Assembly: GCA_036924285.1 (NCBI GenBank) | Contig: JAYKYS010000009.1 | Span: forward strand, 2,170,001 to 2,234,000 | Source: Asterella californica | Taxonomy: Eukaryota > Streptophyta > Marchantiopsida > Marchantiales > Aytoniaceae | Reading direction: 5' to 3' | DNA length: 64,000 nt | Part shown: in pieces, positions 43,226 through 56,010 of the stretch | How positions within the stretch are numbered: the first letter of the stretch is position 1 | Layout of the letters: each line of letters begins with the position of its first letter | Notes under the pieces: model-generated | What the model was told of the DNA's origin: nothing | Database searches by the model: none | The model's input: only the letters and a program-made list of their open reading frames with translations | Made by a program: the position numbers and the translations under genes

Positions 43226-45400
43226 GTGCATCCTAGACGACAGAGAGACAGACATTTACCTAGAGGATGTCTAGAGGTCCCAGGAGGAAAGATTAGAGTG
43301 CCCGAGTCGTTGATGAGTAGGTATGTGCAGTTATTGAGACTTTTAGGTCTCGGAGTAGGACATACGACTCTCATGCATTTTCTCTTTCAGACAGCTAGGT
43401 CTCGCATTGATGAGATGACGAGAGATGCAAAGACTCGAGCAGCAATGCCAGACGTGATTCCAGAAGAGGATGGTCAGGAAGATGTTCTTGCACTTGGAGT
43501 AGATGATGAGTTTGATGTCGAACACTCTGTGCTTCGTGCGCTTGGAGTTATCACAAGCGAGCCTCAAGTACGTATAGCTCAACTTTGAATGTTATGTATT
43601 GTAAGTATCATTGTTATGCCATTCTTACATGTGGTGTATTGATATACTTTTACGTCTTGTTATATGATTTTTTCATATAGGTCATTTTCATATACCACGA
43701 GGGAGATGTTCCAGATTCTCAGATCCCAATACCTTTAGTTCCTGACTCCTACAATACTGAAATGGTTGTTGAGAGCGTTGTAGAGGATTTAGTCATACCA
43801 TCGGATCATGTTCCACCTCCGATGAATGATACGGATGACCTCTCAAAGTATGCCTTCACATCACAGTCTAGGCTTAGGGAGTTCTTTCAGGACTTCAAAG
43901 TTAGATGTCCTCATCCGAGGTGTGAAGAGGATTTACTACCTCTCATAATCAAGGCACATCATCAGACGTGGTCTCTCAAGTTTAGATGCCCAAGTCAGCA
44001 CGGAGATGGAGTTGTATTATGACATCTCAGACATTGTCCATCGTATGTACCATGCTGGCTTGTGTGCGGGTCTAAGCTATACACAAATGGATTCAATCTA
44101 CAAAGAGGTTGGGTTAGCTCGCATATCTGAGGCACATTGATTAACATCCCAAAGTGGGAGGAGACGTCACAAAGGATGGAACGATGGAGTGAGAAGAAGT
44201 CAGAAATTCAAGCTGAAGTTAAAGCCAAACACTTCCTTGACTTGAATGAGACGCCTAGGGAGGTGAGTTTCATATTTTGTTCATACTTTCTTGTTGCAAA
44301 TGTAATTTCTCTCACTCATCTGATGCATATGGATCATGTGACATGTAACTTTGTCGTCTATGTGGATCTTCATTATGACTCTTCTCGTAATGGATACAAT
44401 GGAACTTGTGCTTTTTTTGATGTCAATGATGGATGTGTCATCGAGTTGGTGAGTATGTCACGAGTTGAGACTAGAAATAATGCATGGTTGATCGAGGATT
44501 GTGCGTTCGAAGAAAGAATACAATGATTGGTTGCTACTGGTATCGTTCTAGATGAGATGGTCCATGACGACAAGTCATCTGTAGATGTCATCTTACTACG
44601 TCATGGCATTGTGAGCCAAACAGACCTATGATACAAGTGCAAGAATATGATCAAAAAGTTCTTGTGGAGGTGCAAAACAAGAAGCAACTCCTTGGTACTA
44701 TGAAAGATGTGGTTGCTGACTTAGAGCTCCTCACAAAGATCAAGTTGGTGACATAGCTCCAAGCTAATGGACATCAAGTGACGGGGAACAAAGCTGACCT
44801 TGTTCAACAAATTGCTGATATGCATGGACTTTTAGCAAGCGACATCGTAACTTCTAGACGTTGCATGCATTCGGAGCTTCAAGCTCATGGCATTGCCGAC
44901 AAGCTAAAAGAGTGGATTTACACTTGTTGTCAACTCAGTGCTAAGAGGACAGTAGGACTCGATGATCGGTATCCCAGAGAGGAGGATGACTCCAGTGTTC
45001 TAGTCATGGACATTCGAAATGATGCACATCATTGGGCTGGAGACCATACATTGTGTGTTGACCTGCCAAGAGATCGGCCTTATTGTAGTGTCTCGGATCT
45101 GAATCGTGTTGCTTCGGATCAGTAAGTCAACCTTTTTTCTTGTTATTTGGTCGTTTCGCTTGCTGATTTGACTCAATTTACTGAGATGTGAGTACTCGTA
45201 CAGATGGATCTATACGTAAGATGATGATTGAGTTTTTGACTAAAGTCATTACTCCGACAAAGATGCGGTTTTACATACGAGCGGGAGAGAACTATATGTC
45301 AGAAACTTTCAACTCAGTGATCAACAAGTTCGCCACAAAGTGGATACATTTCAGAAAACTCATGAAGCTGCATGTGCCATGGATTAGAACGAGAATATAA
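43226..45400 (+). pseudogene. Decayed DNA-transposase-like gene with introns
   Basis: Pieces in changing frames make up one recognisable protein pattern. The pieces are 43226-about 43569, an intron to about 43680, then 43681-44022, 44137-44526, about 44530-44640, 44778-45125 and 45188-45400. Motifs in order: VRCPHPRCEE (possible zinc site), VDLHYDSSRNG with a probable catalytic Asp, MVHDDKSSVDVILL with a second acidic site, a NKADLVQQI SAP-like helix, HHWAGDHTLC, and a C-terminal SETFNSVINKFATKW-IHFRK block. I know this combination from transposon-derived proteins of algae, mosses and some animals, but cannot assign a superfamily. Several in-frame stops (for example TGA/TAG near 44022, 44140, 44632) make it a pseudogene. 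Confidence 0.55.
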
Positions 45401-46809
45401 GCCGAGAGTCGATCAGGATACTCCAATGTCTTTCACAACTCACAGCAGTCCGTCACCGGACAGCGACCACACGAGTATTATTGAAACGTACGACGGTGTG
45501 AAAGACCGAACTACGAGAAAGATTATTTGGTGAGCGTCTGCAGCAATGATGATACATACAATGTTTAGTTATGAATATTTATATGGATAAACTGAAAGCT
45601 TCCATCATGTGATAATGCGTTTAGTGTGAATATGATATGTATGCTGATATTGACTGGTTTATATATATTTTCTTTTGTATTGAATACTATAAAGTCTATT
45701 ATAAAAGACTTCAGTGTGGAAATTACACATTCTTAAATAGTGTACCATGTTCTAATGAGCGAAGTGTTCTCTGTTCACGGATATACAGAAGAGACAACGC
45801 TGCACTTTGCATAGTCGATAATTTTGCGGAGTCCAATAGTTCTTTTTGCATGCAAAGAAGGCTACACTTGGACGAGGTAGTGCTTTTCAAAAAAATTGGA
45901 GGTCCATAGTTCTTCATAGTTGTATGATATACAAAAACTCCCATCATACATTTTACACAAGTGTTATGTGATATAAACAGTACGACTTCTGGATGTTCGA
46001 GTGAAAACTATCTCTCGTCGATTTCTGTACATTTGAAACTCAGATATTTTGTTTTGATATGAAATAACGTTGTTTCAGCAACTCAATGAACATGCCGATG
46101 TTGCTCAGTAGTTTGTATGAAAATTTCGGACTGCAACTTCTTATGTTTCGCATGTTGTATGAAGAATTTTATCAGAGTGCAAAGTAGAACCAGTTGTACA
46201 GTCAACATGCAATCTTACATTCACTTTTGAGTCCACTAGATTATTGACTGTAATTGTCAGACTGAAAGATCTCTACAATTCTGAATAAAGTTCACTTTTT
46301 GTTTTAGCCTTTCTGCTGGGGAGGGTGTCCGTAGAGTGAGTGTATGATACTCACACACTAACCCTCCACGGTTCATAGCACACCAAGGTCATCCAGGGTT
46401 TGCACCTGGCCATCCCATATATACCTGCATTATCAGAAAATGCGCCAGCAGTAAAATGAATGCATAGAGACTATGGCAACAACGAGCACACATTGATTTT
46501 CAATTTCAAATTACAAAGAAAAAATTTTGAAATCATCAAAACTGAGAGAAAGCCCTCACCGACAAGAAGTAGAGTTCAAACCATGGAATGAAGTAACTTT
46601 CAAAAATAAAACACGACCATGTAGCTTGAAAACAAGAAAATGAGTTAGCAACTCATATAGCTTCAAAATGCGATCCATTCCAAGAGTTCAAAACAGAAAA
46701 ATGAATCAAAGAGTCAATGAGTCCCACAGTTTCAAAACGAGGCTCATAAGTAACAACGAGAATCCATAAGCTAAGCTATGTAGCCAACATGGTTTTCTCC
46801 GGACTCTTC
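45401..46809. other. Intergenic stretch, no gene recognised
   Basis: AT-rich, with a short perfect hairpin (gtgagtgtatgatactcac, 46338-46356) in a GC-richer patch. That patch resembles neither a tRNA nor a known element closely enough to call. Confidence 0.4.
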
Positions 46810-47214
46810 TCATGTTTTCTGCACCGCAGCTTGCACGTTCTCTGGAAATGGAATGCGTTCTTTCCACCCCACGGCATAAGCTAAGTGTTGATACACTGTA
46901 AAACGTCTCCTGCGAGGAATAGTTTTTGTGTATGACCAACAAGCGGCGGCGAAGAGATGCTCTAGATCGAAAGTCTCACAAGCTTCGGTGAAGAGAGGAA
47001 ACTTAGTACGAATAGAATCCATGCTCAAGTATCTAGAAAGGCGTCTGTAGACACCATACTCTTCAACTTTGGACCAACTAACCGTCCAAAAGTCCTCAAT
47101 GATACACTTCACGTTCGGCTTGATGAAGACGAGCTCATCCTTAGAGTCAAGAATCTCTTCATCACCTAGAGTTGGAGTCTCGGTAGACACGCATACAGAC
47201 CCACCAGCGGACAT
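46810..47214 (-). CDS. Hypothetical protein, 134 residues
   Basis: An ATG-to-TGA frame with protein-like composition: an acidic N-terminal part (GDEEILDSKDEL), then several aromatic residues (WTVSWSKVEEYGVY, CWSYTK) and a basic patch (PRRRRF). No family is recognised. There are no neighbours in the same orientation and no clear splice signals. It could be a small lineage-specific gene or an exon of an old element. Confidence 0.35.
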   Translation of the reverse strand: MSAGGSVCVSTETPTLGDEEILDSKDELVFIKPNVKCIIEDFWTVSWSKVEEYGVYRRLSRYLSMDSIRTKFPLFTEACETFDLEHLFAAACWSYTKTIPRRRRFTVYQHLAYAVGWKERIPFPENVQAAVQKT

Positions 47215-48544
47215 TTTCAGTGGATGAAACTGTGATGAATGAAAGAATCATTCTTGTTCTCCTCAGAAGAAGACGAGACATCGATAATGCCTGTCATCAA
47301 AGTATACAGAATAAAATAATAACGAGTAGGTGATGAGTGAAGTGAGAATCGACGAGATGACAAGACCAGTGAATAGCCTACCTAAGGTTTCAACCAAGCT
47401 GTAATAATCAGTACAAACTCCAACTTGTCACAATAACTTCTTGAGGAGATCGAACGAGATACCAGTGAACTTAGGAACCAAAAAAGAGAATGTACCGGAG
47501 CACCCTCTGACGTAAGTCGAGCTGCAAGACTGGTGTGGACTCCCCACAATAACAACAGCAAAGGTAGGTAAAGTGACGTCACTGAACCGAGGTCAAAACG
47601 TGAGGAATGCTGAAAGCCTAGCCAGCTTTAGGCGAGGTCTGGTTTGGGAAAATGCGAGTTGGAAAAGACAACCCAACTTGATGCAAGGAGACCTCACCAC
47701 GCTCAAGTTCATAAGCTCGAACCCTAAGTACACCACATCAAAACGGAACAATAAGTACACTATCATGGAGACTTCATAAGTAGTCCAAAGTCGTGGTGTC
47801 CGATATGGTAAGCTGCAGGAAGCAGAAGACTGTGTTCATGGATATCACAGTGAAAAGGACAAGGTACTGGATGTCACAGATGAGACTGAACTTCCTATCG
47901 TCGCAGAAGATGTCACCATTGGACAGAAGCCACCTGACATTTGACACAAAAAATATAAAACAATACCTCCAATGTTACAGCCGCATCAAAGTCACGATAC
48001 GGATGACCTGAGACAAGCTTCTGCCGCCAAAACCATTGCGAGAGGATTAGTGCAGTGGAGAATGGAGCATCATGGAGAAATCCATCCTTAAAACTGATAA
48101 GAGCGTGTGTACTCGTGATCACCGTCTAGCAACCACAGATCTGAACATTAGAGGTGACTTTCTGTCACCAAAACCTGAGCAAACGTGTTTGGTTAGTGCA
48201 CCGGCAGTCAAACAACAAGCCAAGATATTACAACAGAAGATACAAAGAAATGTCATCCATTGATAATGTTTGGGTCGAAGTGAAAGGTGGAGTAGTCAGC
48301 ATGACATCGAGTACATCAGCACGCACAAGCTGCAGCAGTCAGTAACAGTATAGGCGTAAATTCATTGCTGGGGCGCTTGAAACAACACGGAACCCTAAGC
48401 TCACGTCCTAACTACTTCTCCTCGTCGGACTTCACCTTGTCACTGGAGCGCGGTACTGACGCGAATGGCTGGTTTAGAGTTTTGGAGAATGCCACATAAT
48501 CGTGAAAACCACTGGTCCGTTTTATACTGCAGATAGTGGTTTGA
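47215..48544. other. Intergenic stretch, no gene recognised
   Basis: Moderately GC-balanced, with only short open frames and no motif or repeat that I can identify. Confidence 0.4.
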
Positions 48545-49094
48545 TCACATGCTCAGGTCGGACTCTCTAGTCGCTTCACACTTTCACAAATAAATGCGTC
48601 TCATTCACGCGTGAAATTAATTAGAATTCATCTTCTGTCTTTGTGCCTCTAGGGAGTCTTTTCTGCACATCTTTGCTGCCCGAGAGCCAGAGAATGGTGG
48701 TCGGGGTTAGAAACGCTATCTTTTAAACCCAAGAGCATGGACTTCCTTAGAAGGCTTAGAAATAACAAGCACCTAGGAACTTTGGATTTTTTTCCTCTGT
48801 TCGTCTTGATAAGGTCTTTCCATCTATTTGGTATTCCTTTTGTCGCTTTCGTACCAGCAGTTCTAAAGAATAAGATGTCGTGTTTTTCGCTAGAATCTTA
48901 CACAAAGGCGAGTATGAAATGTTGGAAAACATGCAATACAAATATATTGCATGCTCTCAATTGAGTTAGAAACGTAAATTTTCCTCCGGTTAAAGTAAGT
49001 GAAATTTTTAACTATAGAAAGCAGCAATGGCCCTTTAGACTAAATGCTTTCTAAACCAGAAAGCTTAGATGTACGGCCCACTTCTACTACCACA
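48545..49094 (+). repeat. Repeat block T, copy 1 (uninterrupted)
   Basis: Matches 51303-51540 plus 52164-52483 on the same strand. The uninterrupted join is near 48773 (aacaagcacc-taggaac), where copy 2 carries a 623-bp insert. Confidence 0.85.
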
Positions 49095-49374
49095 GATTGA
49101 TTGTATATAGGTTTAGATGTTGATTTTATTGAAGATATAGTTAGAATTTTAAACTCGGGGTGCGGGTATATAAACCACTGGAAAAGAAACAAGATGACAT
49201 GGCATTCCAACCTAGGGGTTTACGACAAGAAGAACGCAGAATTCTTTTCGTCTGGGCTCTTGATCACATATTATTCTGTCCAAAATATAGATCATCATGA
49301 GGGGTTTCTCTTAATATATATCTTAATATATATGTCAAACTTCTACTGATTCTAGAATGAATTTGAGATACGTG

Positions 49375-49438
49375 CATATTCACAGCATTAATTTATTACC
49401 TAATCCTTCCGATCGGAAGGGTTAGGTAATAAATTAAA
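49375..49438. repeat. Palindromic repeat unit, copy 7
   Basis: taatttattacctaatccttcc pairs with ggaagggttaggtaataaatta around a gatc centre. The first hairpin is reduced to gcatattcac. The arms are almost perfect over more than 20 pairs. Confidence 0.8.
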
Positions 49439-49849
49439 TTTTGGACTTTTCACTCACTAGAAGAGATCAAAGGACTCGCATATGTACTTTGGAGATCGTG
49501 TTTGTCTAGGCTCCTCTTATGGTTTATGTCCGATTTTTCTAGTGTTTTCAAGTAGAACTAACAAATAATACTTATAGAAGTTTTTAAAGTCTTTTATGAA
49601 CTTCTTATAAAAATTTTGGTTAAACATTTAAACATTTTCCCTGGTAACAGCAAGCTAGCAAAAATTACCAGAAGTTCATTTTGCATGCATATTTTGGTCA
49701 ATGCATCGTTTTCTTTCAATGTCTAACCCTGTAAAGAAGATATAAAATTTATATTTGACTAAATAAATGTGTGATTTCTTAGAACTTAACATAAAAAAAA
49801 CTATTCTTATCTTATCTTAACACGATTAGCATAACTTCTGTTACTTGTT

Positions 49850-50090
49850 AATACTTTGATTATATAGTTCTTGGAAGGATCTTGTTGATGGCTTTTAATG
49901 GTAATGGTAAATGTTATTATCTGTCCTTGGGGTCTTCGCGGACTATGAGATTGTCCGTATGAGTCCACCACAGCGGTACTCGATGTCAGAAGCTTCAATA
50001 ACAGTTTGACTTGGACACCAATCTTCGTTTTCTCAACTGGATACTATAGTGGAGATGCAATCACATGTTAGAGCTTGAGTTCAACTCCTC
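49850..50090 (-). repeat. tRNA-like repeat, copy 2 (truncated)
   Basis: Shares gtccttggggtct and gagtccaccacagcgg-type phrases with 25970-26275 and 56011-56300. It lacks the segment with the box-B-like motif, so it is an internally deleted copy. It joins directly onto block Y copy B. Confidence 0.6.
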
Positions 50091-51299
50091 ATGGAATCTT
50101 GAATCGGTTCATTCTGAATAAAAAATATCAACGAAGAAGTTATCTATCAATTGTCAAAGTTAATAACTGAAGTTATATTTTTTAGAAACTAATATAATAA
50201 ATCTAATATGATTTAAAATTTTACGTTAACACGATGCACTTTGTTACCTCCATATCAATAACTTCTTTTCCATAGTTTCATCTAAAATATGAACTTTGTT
50301 TTTCTTATGTTGACTTAAAAACACTTACAAGGAGAAAAGATAAACTTGAAGTATGAATAATTTTTATAAAATGAAAGTACTATACTAGTAAAAATGTAAG
50401 GTTTTAAATAAGACATTTACACTTTCTAAAATACAAGATGAAATATAAAATATAAAATAGTTTATCTTTAAAGCAACAGGTTTTTAAAAACTTTATAAAA
50501 ATCTATTAGAGATTTCTGTTAGTTTTTTTCTACTTGCACATGTTCCAACAAAACAACATTAAACCCATGGAATGCTTTACGTGGCTGCCAATATTCTTAA
50601 ACTTTAATGAAAAACTGTTAGGTGTGAGCAAAATAAGAGGAGATGTGAAGAGCCCCTAATACGTTACAACCCTGATTAAGATCAAGCAAGTTGAAAAAGA
50701 AAACTGAAAGTTCTTGGTCAAGCAGAAGCATTGCAAGTACGGATAGATTGCAGGTCATTCATATCATAACTTATACAATTTCTGAAAATTTCAACTTTTT
50801 TAAGTTGAATGACTAGCAATTTTAAATGGGACTTGACGGGACTGCTAAGTTAAGAGTATTGGTAGAAACAAAACAAAAGAAGAGAATTCTTCTTTTGCTT
50901 TTTTAGATGAAAGAGTATAGTAGAGTTAGGTCCATTTGGTCAAAGATAATTGTCAAAATTATAACGAATTGTCTCAAATTTTGTTGACCAACGAACGAAA
51001 TCATGATTTGCTACTTGAGGATGAAACCTCAAATCGTTACCATATTAACACCACATATACATGGTGTAGTAATAATATGATTCCCTTTCATTATGTAAAA
51101 CTGATTTAGAAAATACCAAAAATTGGAAGAACAAATCATTATCCTTAAAAACAAAAAATATTCGTTCTGTGTCAAGCAGTGCTCAGCCGTTTACGGCATT
51201 CTCTTTCTTTTCAGAAAAAGTACATTACAGTTCTGTAGTCTTTATTATTGTTTTAAGAGTTTTTCTTCATTGCGTTATGACCTGAAAACTCTTTTACTG
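50090..51299 (+). repeat. Repeat block Y, copy B
   Basis: Same segment as 40920-42092, ending at ctgttaa, where it joins block T copy 2. Compared with copy A it carries the tRNA-like segment on its left, as the inverted copy at 55130-56300 does. Confidence 0.85.
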
Positions 51300-51302
51300 T
51301 TA

Positions 51303-52483
51303 ATCATATGCTCAGGCCGGACTCTCTAGTCGCTTCACACTTTCTTAAATAAATGTGTCTCATTCATGTGTGAAATTAATTGGAATTCACCTTCTGTCTT
51401 CGTGCCTCCGGGGTCTTTTTTCTGCCCATCTTTGCTAAACCCTAAACCCGGTTTCTAAACCCTAAACCTGGGTTTAGAAACCCTATCTTCTAAACCCAGG
51501 GGCATGGACTTTCTTAAAAGATTTAGAAATAACAAGCACCCTAAGCACATGCCGCACAAAAATTTACTGTGAATTAGACGAACCATGAACCTCACTGTCC
51601 CCAAGCGTATCCACGTCCTGATATGCTATTGCTCTCACTGTTTTCCATCATTATTTATTGAATGCTTAAAAGTTAAACACAAAATGTAAGCTTGTTGGGA
51701 CTTCTTACTTTATTCTCATTCGCCAGATTACATTAACAAATGACAAACACGTCTAAGTTACAGATCCATTTCCTATGCTCCATGACTGCTCATTGGTAGA
51801 AGAAATATTCAGAAACCAGTATCCTTTATATTCATACTTGTGTTTTAAAGATTATTTGCTGTATGGATAGAGTATGCAAGCAGTTTATTCGGGATTGTGC
51901 TAGAGTTTATCACAACATGCGGCATGAAAGGTATCACTTTTCTCTTTTTTCTATACTACGTATTATAAACACAGTGTTTTCATTGCTCCGCACAGAGTTT
52001 TAGCGGACACCATCCACAACAAAATAATTATAATAGACGATGTCACTTCTTGTGCATAATTAGAATGAAAAACTTTTGATTTACAAAAGTTTGATATTTT
52101 AAGAACTATAAGAGACTTTAGAATTAAAAATTGTGGAACTTAGACCTTTGGATTGAGGTGATTGGAACTTTGGAAATTATTTTCTTCTGTTCGTCTTGAT
52201 AAGGTCTTCCCATCTATTTGGTATTCCTTTTGTCGCTTTCGTACCACAGTTCTAAAGAATACGATGTCGTGTTTTTCTCTCAAATCTTACACAAAGATGA
52301 GTATGAAATGTTGGAAAACATGAAATACAAATATATCGCGTGCTCTCAATTGAGTTAGAAACGTAAATTTTCCTCCGGTTAAAGTAAGTGAAATATTTAA
52401 CTATGGAAAGCAGCAATGTCCCTTTAGACTAAATGTTTGCTAAACCAGAAACCTTAGATGTACGGACCAGTTCTACTATCATA
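51303..52483 (+). repeat. Repeat block T, copy 2, split by a 623-bp insert
   Basis: Outer parts 51303-51540 and 52164-52483 match 48545-49094. The insert 51541-52163 is absent from copy 1, has no clear target duplication or inverted ends, and shows no coding frame I recognise. Confidence 0.8.
51436..51500. repeat. Interstitial plant telomere-type repeats (CCCTAAA)
   Basis: aaaccctaaaccc, aaaccctaaacct and related units occur here, including both CCCTAAA and TTTAGGG-like orientations around gtttctaaac. Block T copy 1 has different sequence at this point, so the telomeric units arose or were inserted after the duplication. Confidence 0.7.
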
Positions 52484-54993
52484 ACTAGAAAAGAGATGAT
52501 ATCCAACCGAACTATACTCGTAACAAATATCTAAAAAATATACTTTAAAATAAAAAACTCTAATTTTCTATGAATAAAGAACACATATGGAAAAAAAACC
52601 CTTACAAATCTCAAAAAGATCTTAAATAGAAGACTTTGTAATCTTAAAAGACTCAAAAGTATATAATACTCACTCATTTCTTCAAAGAATATAACAATTC
52701 TAGAACCAAAGAAGCAAAAACAAAAAACAAAAAAAATATATAAACAAATCTGCACTAACCCACCCGGAAACACTCCACCCTCTCAACCTACACTTTCTTT
52801 CCTCTCCTCTCCGCACATTCACCGATAGTAAACGTGTACAGACACCCTAAGTTACGAGTCCCATAATATCTTCATGGCGTACAAAGTTCCAGAATCCTGA
52901 AAGAAAGATTCACACTGAGCTTGTATATATATATCGATCGAGCCGTCGATCAAGCAAGTGTGGCCGGGGCTACTCGAACGGAGTTCAGTTCTGGTGTGCT
53001 GATGTTTCTGTCCGATGTCTGATGAGTGGACTGACTGAAACTCTTGAGAGGGCTTGTCGTTCCTTTGCGTGTACCGGTATCTTGTATGTACAGTGCCGGG
53101 TTCGTAGCGTTAGGAAGTCGTCAGGTCGAAGGTTGAGCACTGAGCAGCAGTCAGCAGAAGCAACGAGGAAGAAGGCGTACTGTCCCATCATCCGCCACGG
53201 ACTTACAGAGACTTTGAGAGTTCCTTGATGATGGAGTCGTAGCTTCTTGACTTTCCTCGATATGAACGACTCTTCGGTGCGTTACAACTTACAAGCTCTT
53301 ACGTCCTTACAGCATCTCTCTTTCTTAGTGTGACTCAGCGAGCACCGGTCGGTTCCGTGATCTTTCCCGACTGGGTACATATTTGTTAGAGGTATTTGAG
53401 GGCATCGGTAGCCCTGCCACGCCTCAACTACGGTTGGGTAATTTTCCTTCTTGTTTTAACTGTTCAATTCCAGTAATAAAGGGTAATAACGGGTGTCAAA
53501 GTTTAGCGAAAATATTCTTAAATGTTGGAAAAGATATATCCCTAATCGTAGTACCGTGGATCACTGAAGGTACTCCTTGTGACTTGAAATTATTGTTTCT
53601 TCGTAAAAGAATACTGAAATCATTAGAGGTGTGAAAGTTAGGAATCTTTTAAAAGATTCGAGATCCTCAGGAGTGAGCTCCGACCTCGATCAGATTTCGG
53701 CCAGTGTTTCATGCGGGTACCTTTGGAGGTACTCACAGGAAAACATCACGGACTTTTCTTAACGACTTTTCACTTGTTTCTTTCATTTTTTTTTGCAATG
53801 GATTCTCCACTGCTCTGGGTAATTATCTTGAGTGTACAAACTAAAAAAAATCAATGATAAAATCATGATGTCTAGTCTCAGACGCGATCCAGAATGAGTC
53901 ACGCTTATATATAAAGTTTTTTGTGATAATTTTACGGCCAGTTACCTCTCCGTCGTTGACAAATATTTTCTCTGAACTTTGACACCTCTATTAATTTAAA
54001 TATTAAAATCTTTTATTGTAAAAATCATGGGCGAAGAAACAGAAAACAAGTAACTTATGGCCGTTTCCTATGGGCATATCCGGAAATGCCTATGGAAAAC
54101 GTCCACAGATGTCTGGATGAAATAATAGTTATGCAACTCAGGAATATTTGAAAAGAAGTTCTAACTTGAGACCCATAGACATAAGAAGTGTTGAATGAAA
54201 GAGAATCATAATCGTGCTTTCAGTATGAAGTCTACTCGTCACTTTAAACCCCCTGGAGGTGCAGATATAAAAGAAAACAAGTGAATATTTCCTTTTTTTT
54301 CTCCGTGAACTTTAAAATAGATACAGTTTTGTTTCTAAAAATCACAGAAACTCCGTTTTAATATTTCTCAATAATTAGTTGTGAAGTGAATCACATCCCG
54401 TAAAGCTTTAGTACAGCTTTCGTTTAAATCTTTACGTAATAGATTTTGTTTTCGCAAGTAAATTCTGTCAGCGAAAGTAATTCTCTATTCACGGTTTAAA
54501 GTCTATTTGGTTTAGTCTTTTGTTATTGAACATTGGTTTAATGACGTAACATATCCTTAAATAAAGCTTATTTCGATATAAATAGCTTATGGTTCAAATG
54601 TGGATCATCAGTTAGTAATTAATTGGATAACGATTGCTTATCAAACAAAGGAGGACTTATAACCGTTGATGAACCATTCAAATTTCATAACAAAGGAGAA
54701 ATGTATTCAAATAAACCTTCAACGGTAGAAGTTCCCACTCGTCGTGAATAAGCATGCTCAATCAATTTCCGTACTTTTACTTTCTTTAAGATATCTGAAA
54801 TAATGTAAGTATTATATAAATATTCTAGATTAAGTAAAAATCAAAATCAAAATAATATTTAAATGTTAACTATTACTTGCTCCAAGAACGTTGGAAACTT
54901 CCTTAGAAAACCCATAAGTGCAGTGTGATTCTTTGCGCTTCACATGATACAAGTGCGGGAGGATGCTGCACTGAACTCATGAATATATAAATA
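52484..54993. other. Intergenic stretch with a GC-richer island at 52930-53420
   Basis: The island follows ttgtatatatatatcg (TATA-like) and contains a 68-codon frame (53022-53228) of no known family. It could be a short exon or non-coding RNA start. The flanks are AT-rich, with old relatives of the block Z phrase near 53720 and 54080. A tataaaag motif lies near 54264. Confidence 0.35.
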
Positions 54994-55045
54994 CATTGAT
55001 TTATTACCTAACCCTTCCTGTCGAAAGGATTAGATAATAAATCAA
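54994..55045. repeat. Palindromic repeat unit, copy 8
   Basis: ttgatttattacctaaccctt pairs with aaggattagataataaatcaa around a cctgtcg centre, with two mismatches. Confidence 0.75.
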
Positions 55046-55129
55046 GGTTAAGGTTGCAGCCCTCTTGCATCTTCGTGAGGTGAATCTCCACCACACTCTC
55101 TCAGTGGATCCGCTCGGGATTGTGACGGT

Positions 55130-56010
55130 ATAATTTTTAAAATTATCTTTTGAACAAATGGACCTAACTCTACTATACTCTTTCATCTAAAAAAGCAAAA
55201 GAAGAATTCTCTTCTTCTCTTTTCTTTTTTACCAATACTCTTAATTTAGCAGTCCCGTCAAGCCCCATTTAAAATTGCTAGTCATTCTTGAACTTAAAGA
55301 AGTATAAATTTTCAGAAATTGTATAAGTTATGATATGAATGACCTGCAATCTATCCGTACTTGCAATGCTTCTGCTTGACCAAGAACTTCCATTTTTCTT
55401 TTTCAACTTGCTTAATCTTAATCAGGGTTGTAACGTCTTAGGGGCTCTTCACATCTCCTCTTATATTGCTCACACCTAACAGTTTTTCATTAAAGTTTAA
55501 GAATATTGGCAGCCACGTAAAGCATTTCATGGGTTTAATGTTGTTTTTGTTGAGAACATGTGCAAGTAGAAAAAAATTAACAGAAATCTTTAATAGATTT
55601 TATAAAGTTTTAAAAAATCTGTTGCTTTTAAGATAAACTATTTTATATTATATATTTCATCTTGTATTTTAGAAAGTGTAAATGTCTTATTTAAAACCTT
55701 CCTTTTTTCTAGTATAGTACTTTCATTTTATAAAAATTATTCATACTTCAAGTTTATCTTTTCTCCTTGTAAGTGTTTTTAAGTCAACATAAGAAAACCA
55801 AAGTTCATATTGTAGATGAAACTATGGAAAAGAAGTTATTGATATGGAGGTAACAAAGTGCATCATGTTAACGTAAAATTTTATATCATATTAGATTTAT
55901 TATATTAGTTTCTAAAAAATATAACTTCAGTTATTAACTTTGACCATTGATAGATAACTTCTTCATTGATATTTTTGATTCAGAATGACCGATTCAAGAT
56001 TCCATGAGTA
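55130..56010 (-). repeat. Repeat block Y, copy C (inverted, shortened)
   Basis: Reverse-strand match to 40920-42092 and 50090-51299, lacking the last few hundred bases of the block. Confidence 0.85.

Noticed and set aside
46318..46432. tRNA-like or small structured RNA patch
   Set aside because: A short hairpin exists, but no complete cloverleaf, anticodon arm or box-B consensus could be formed.
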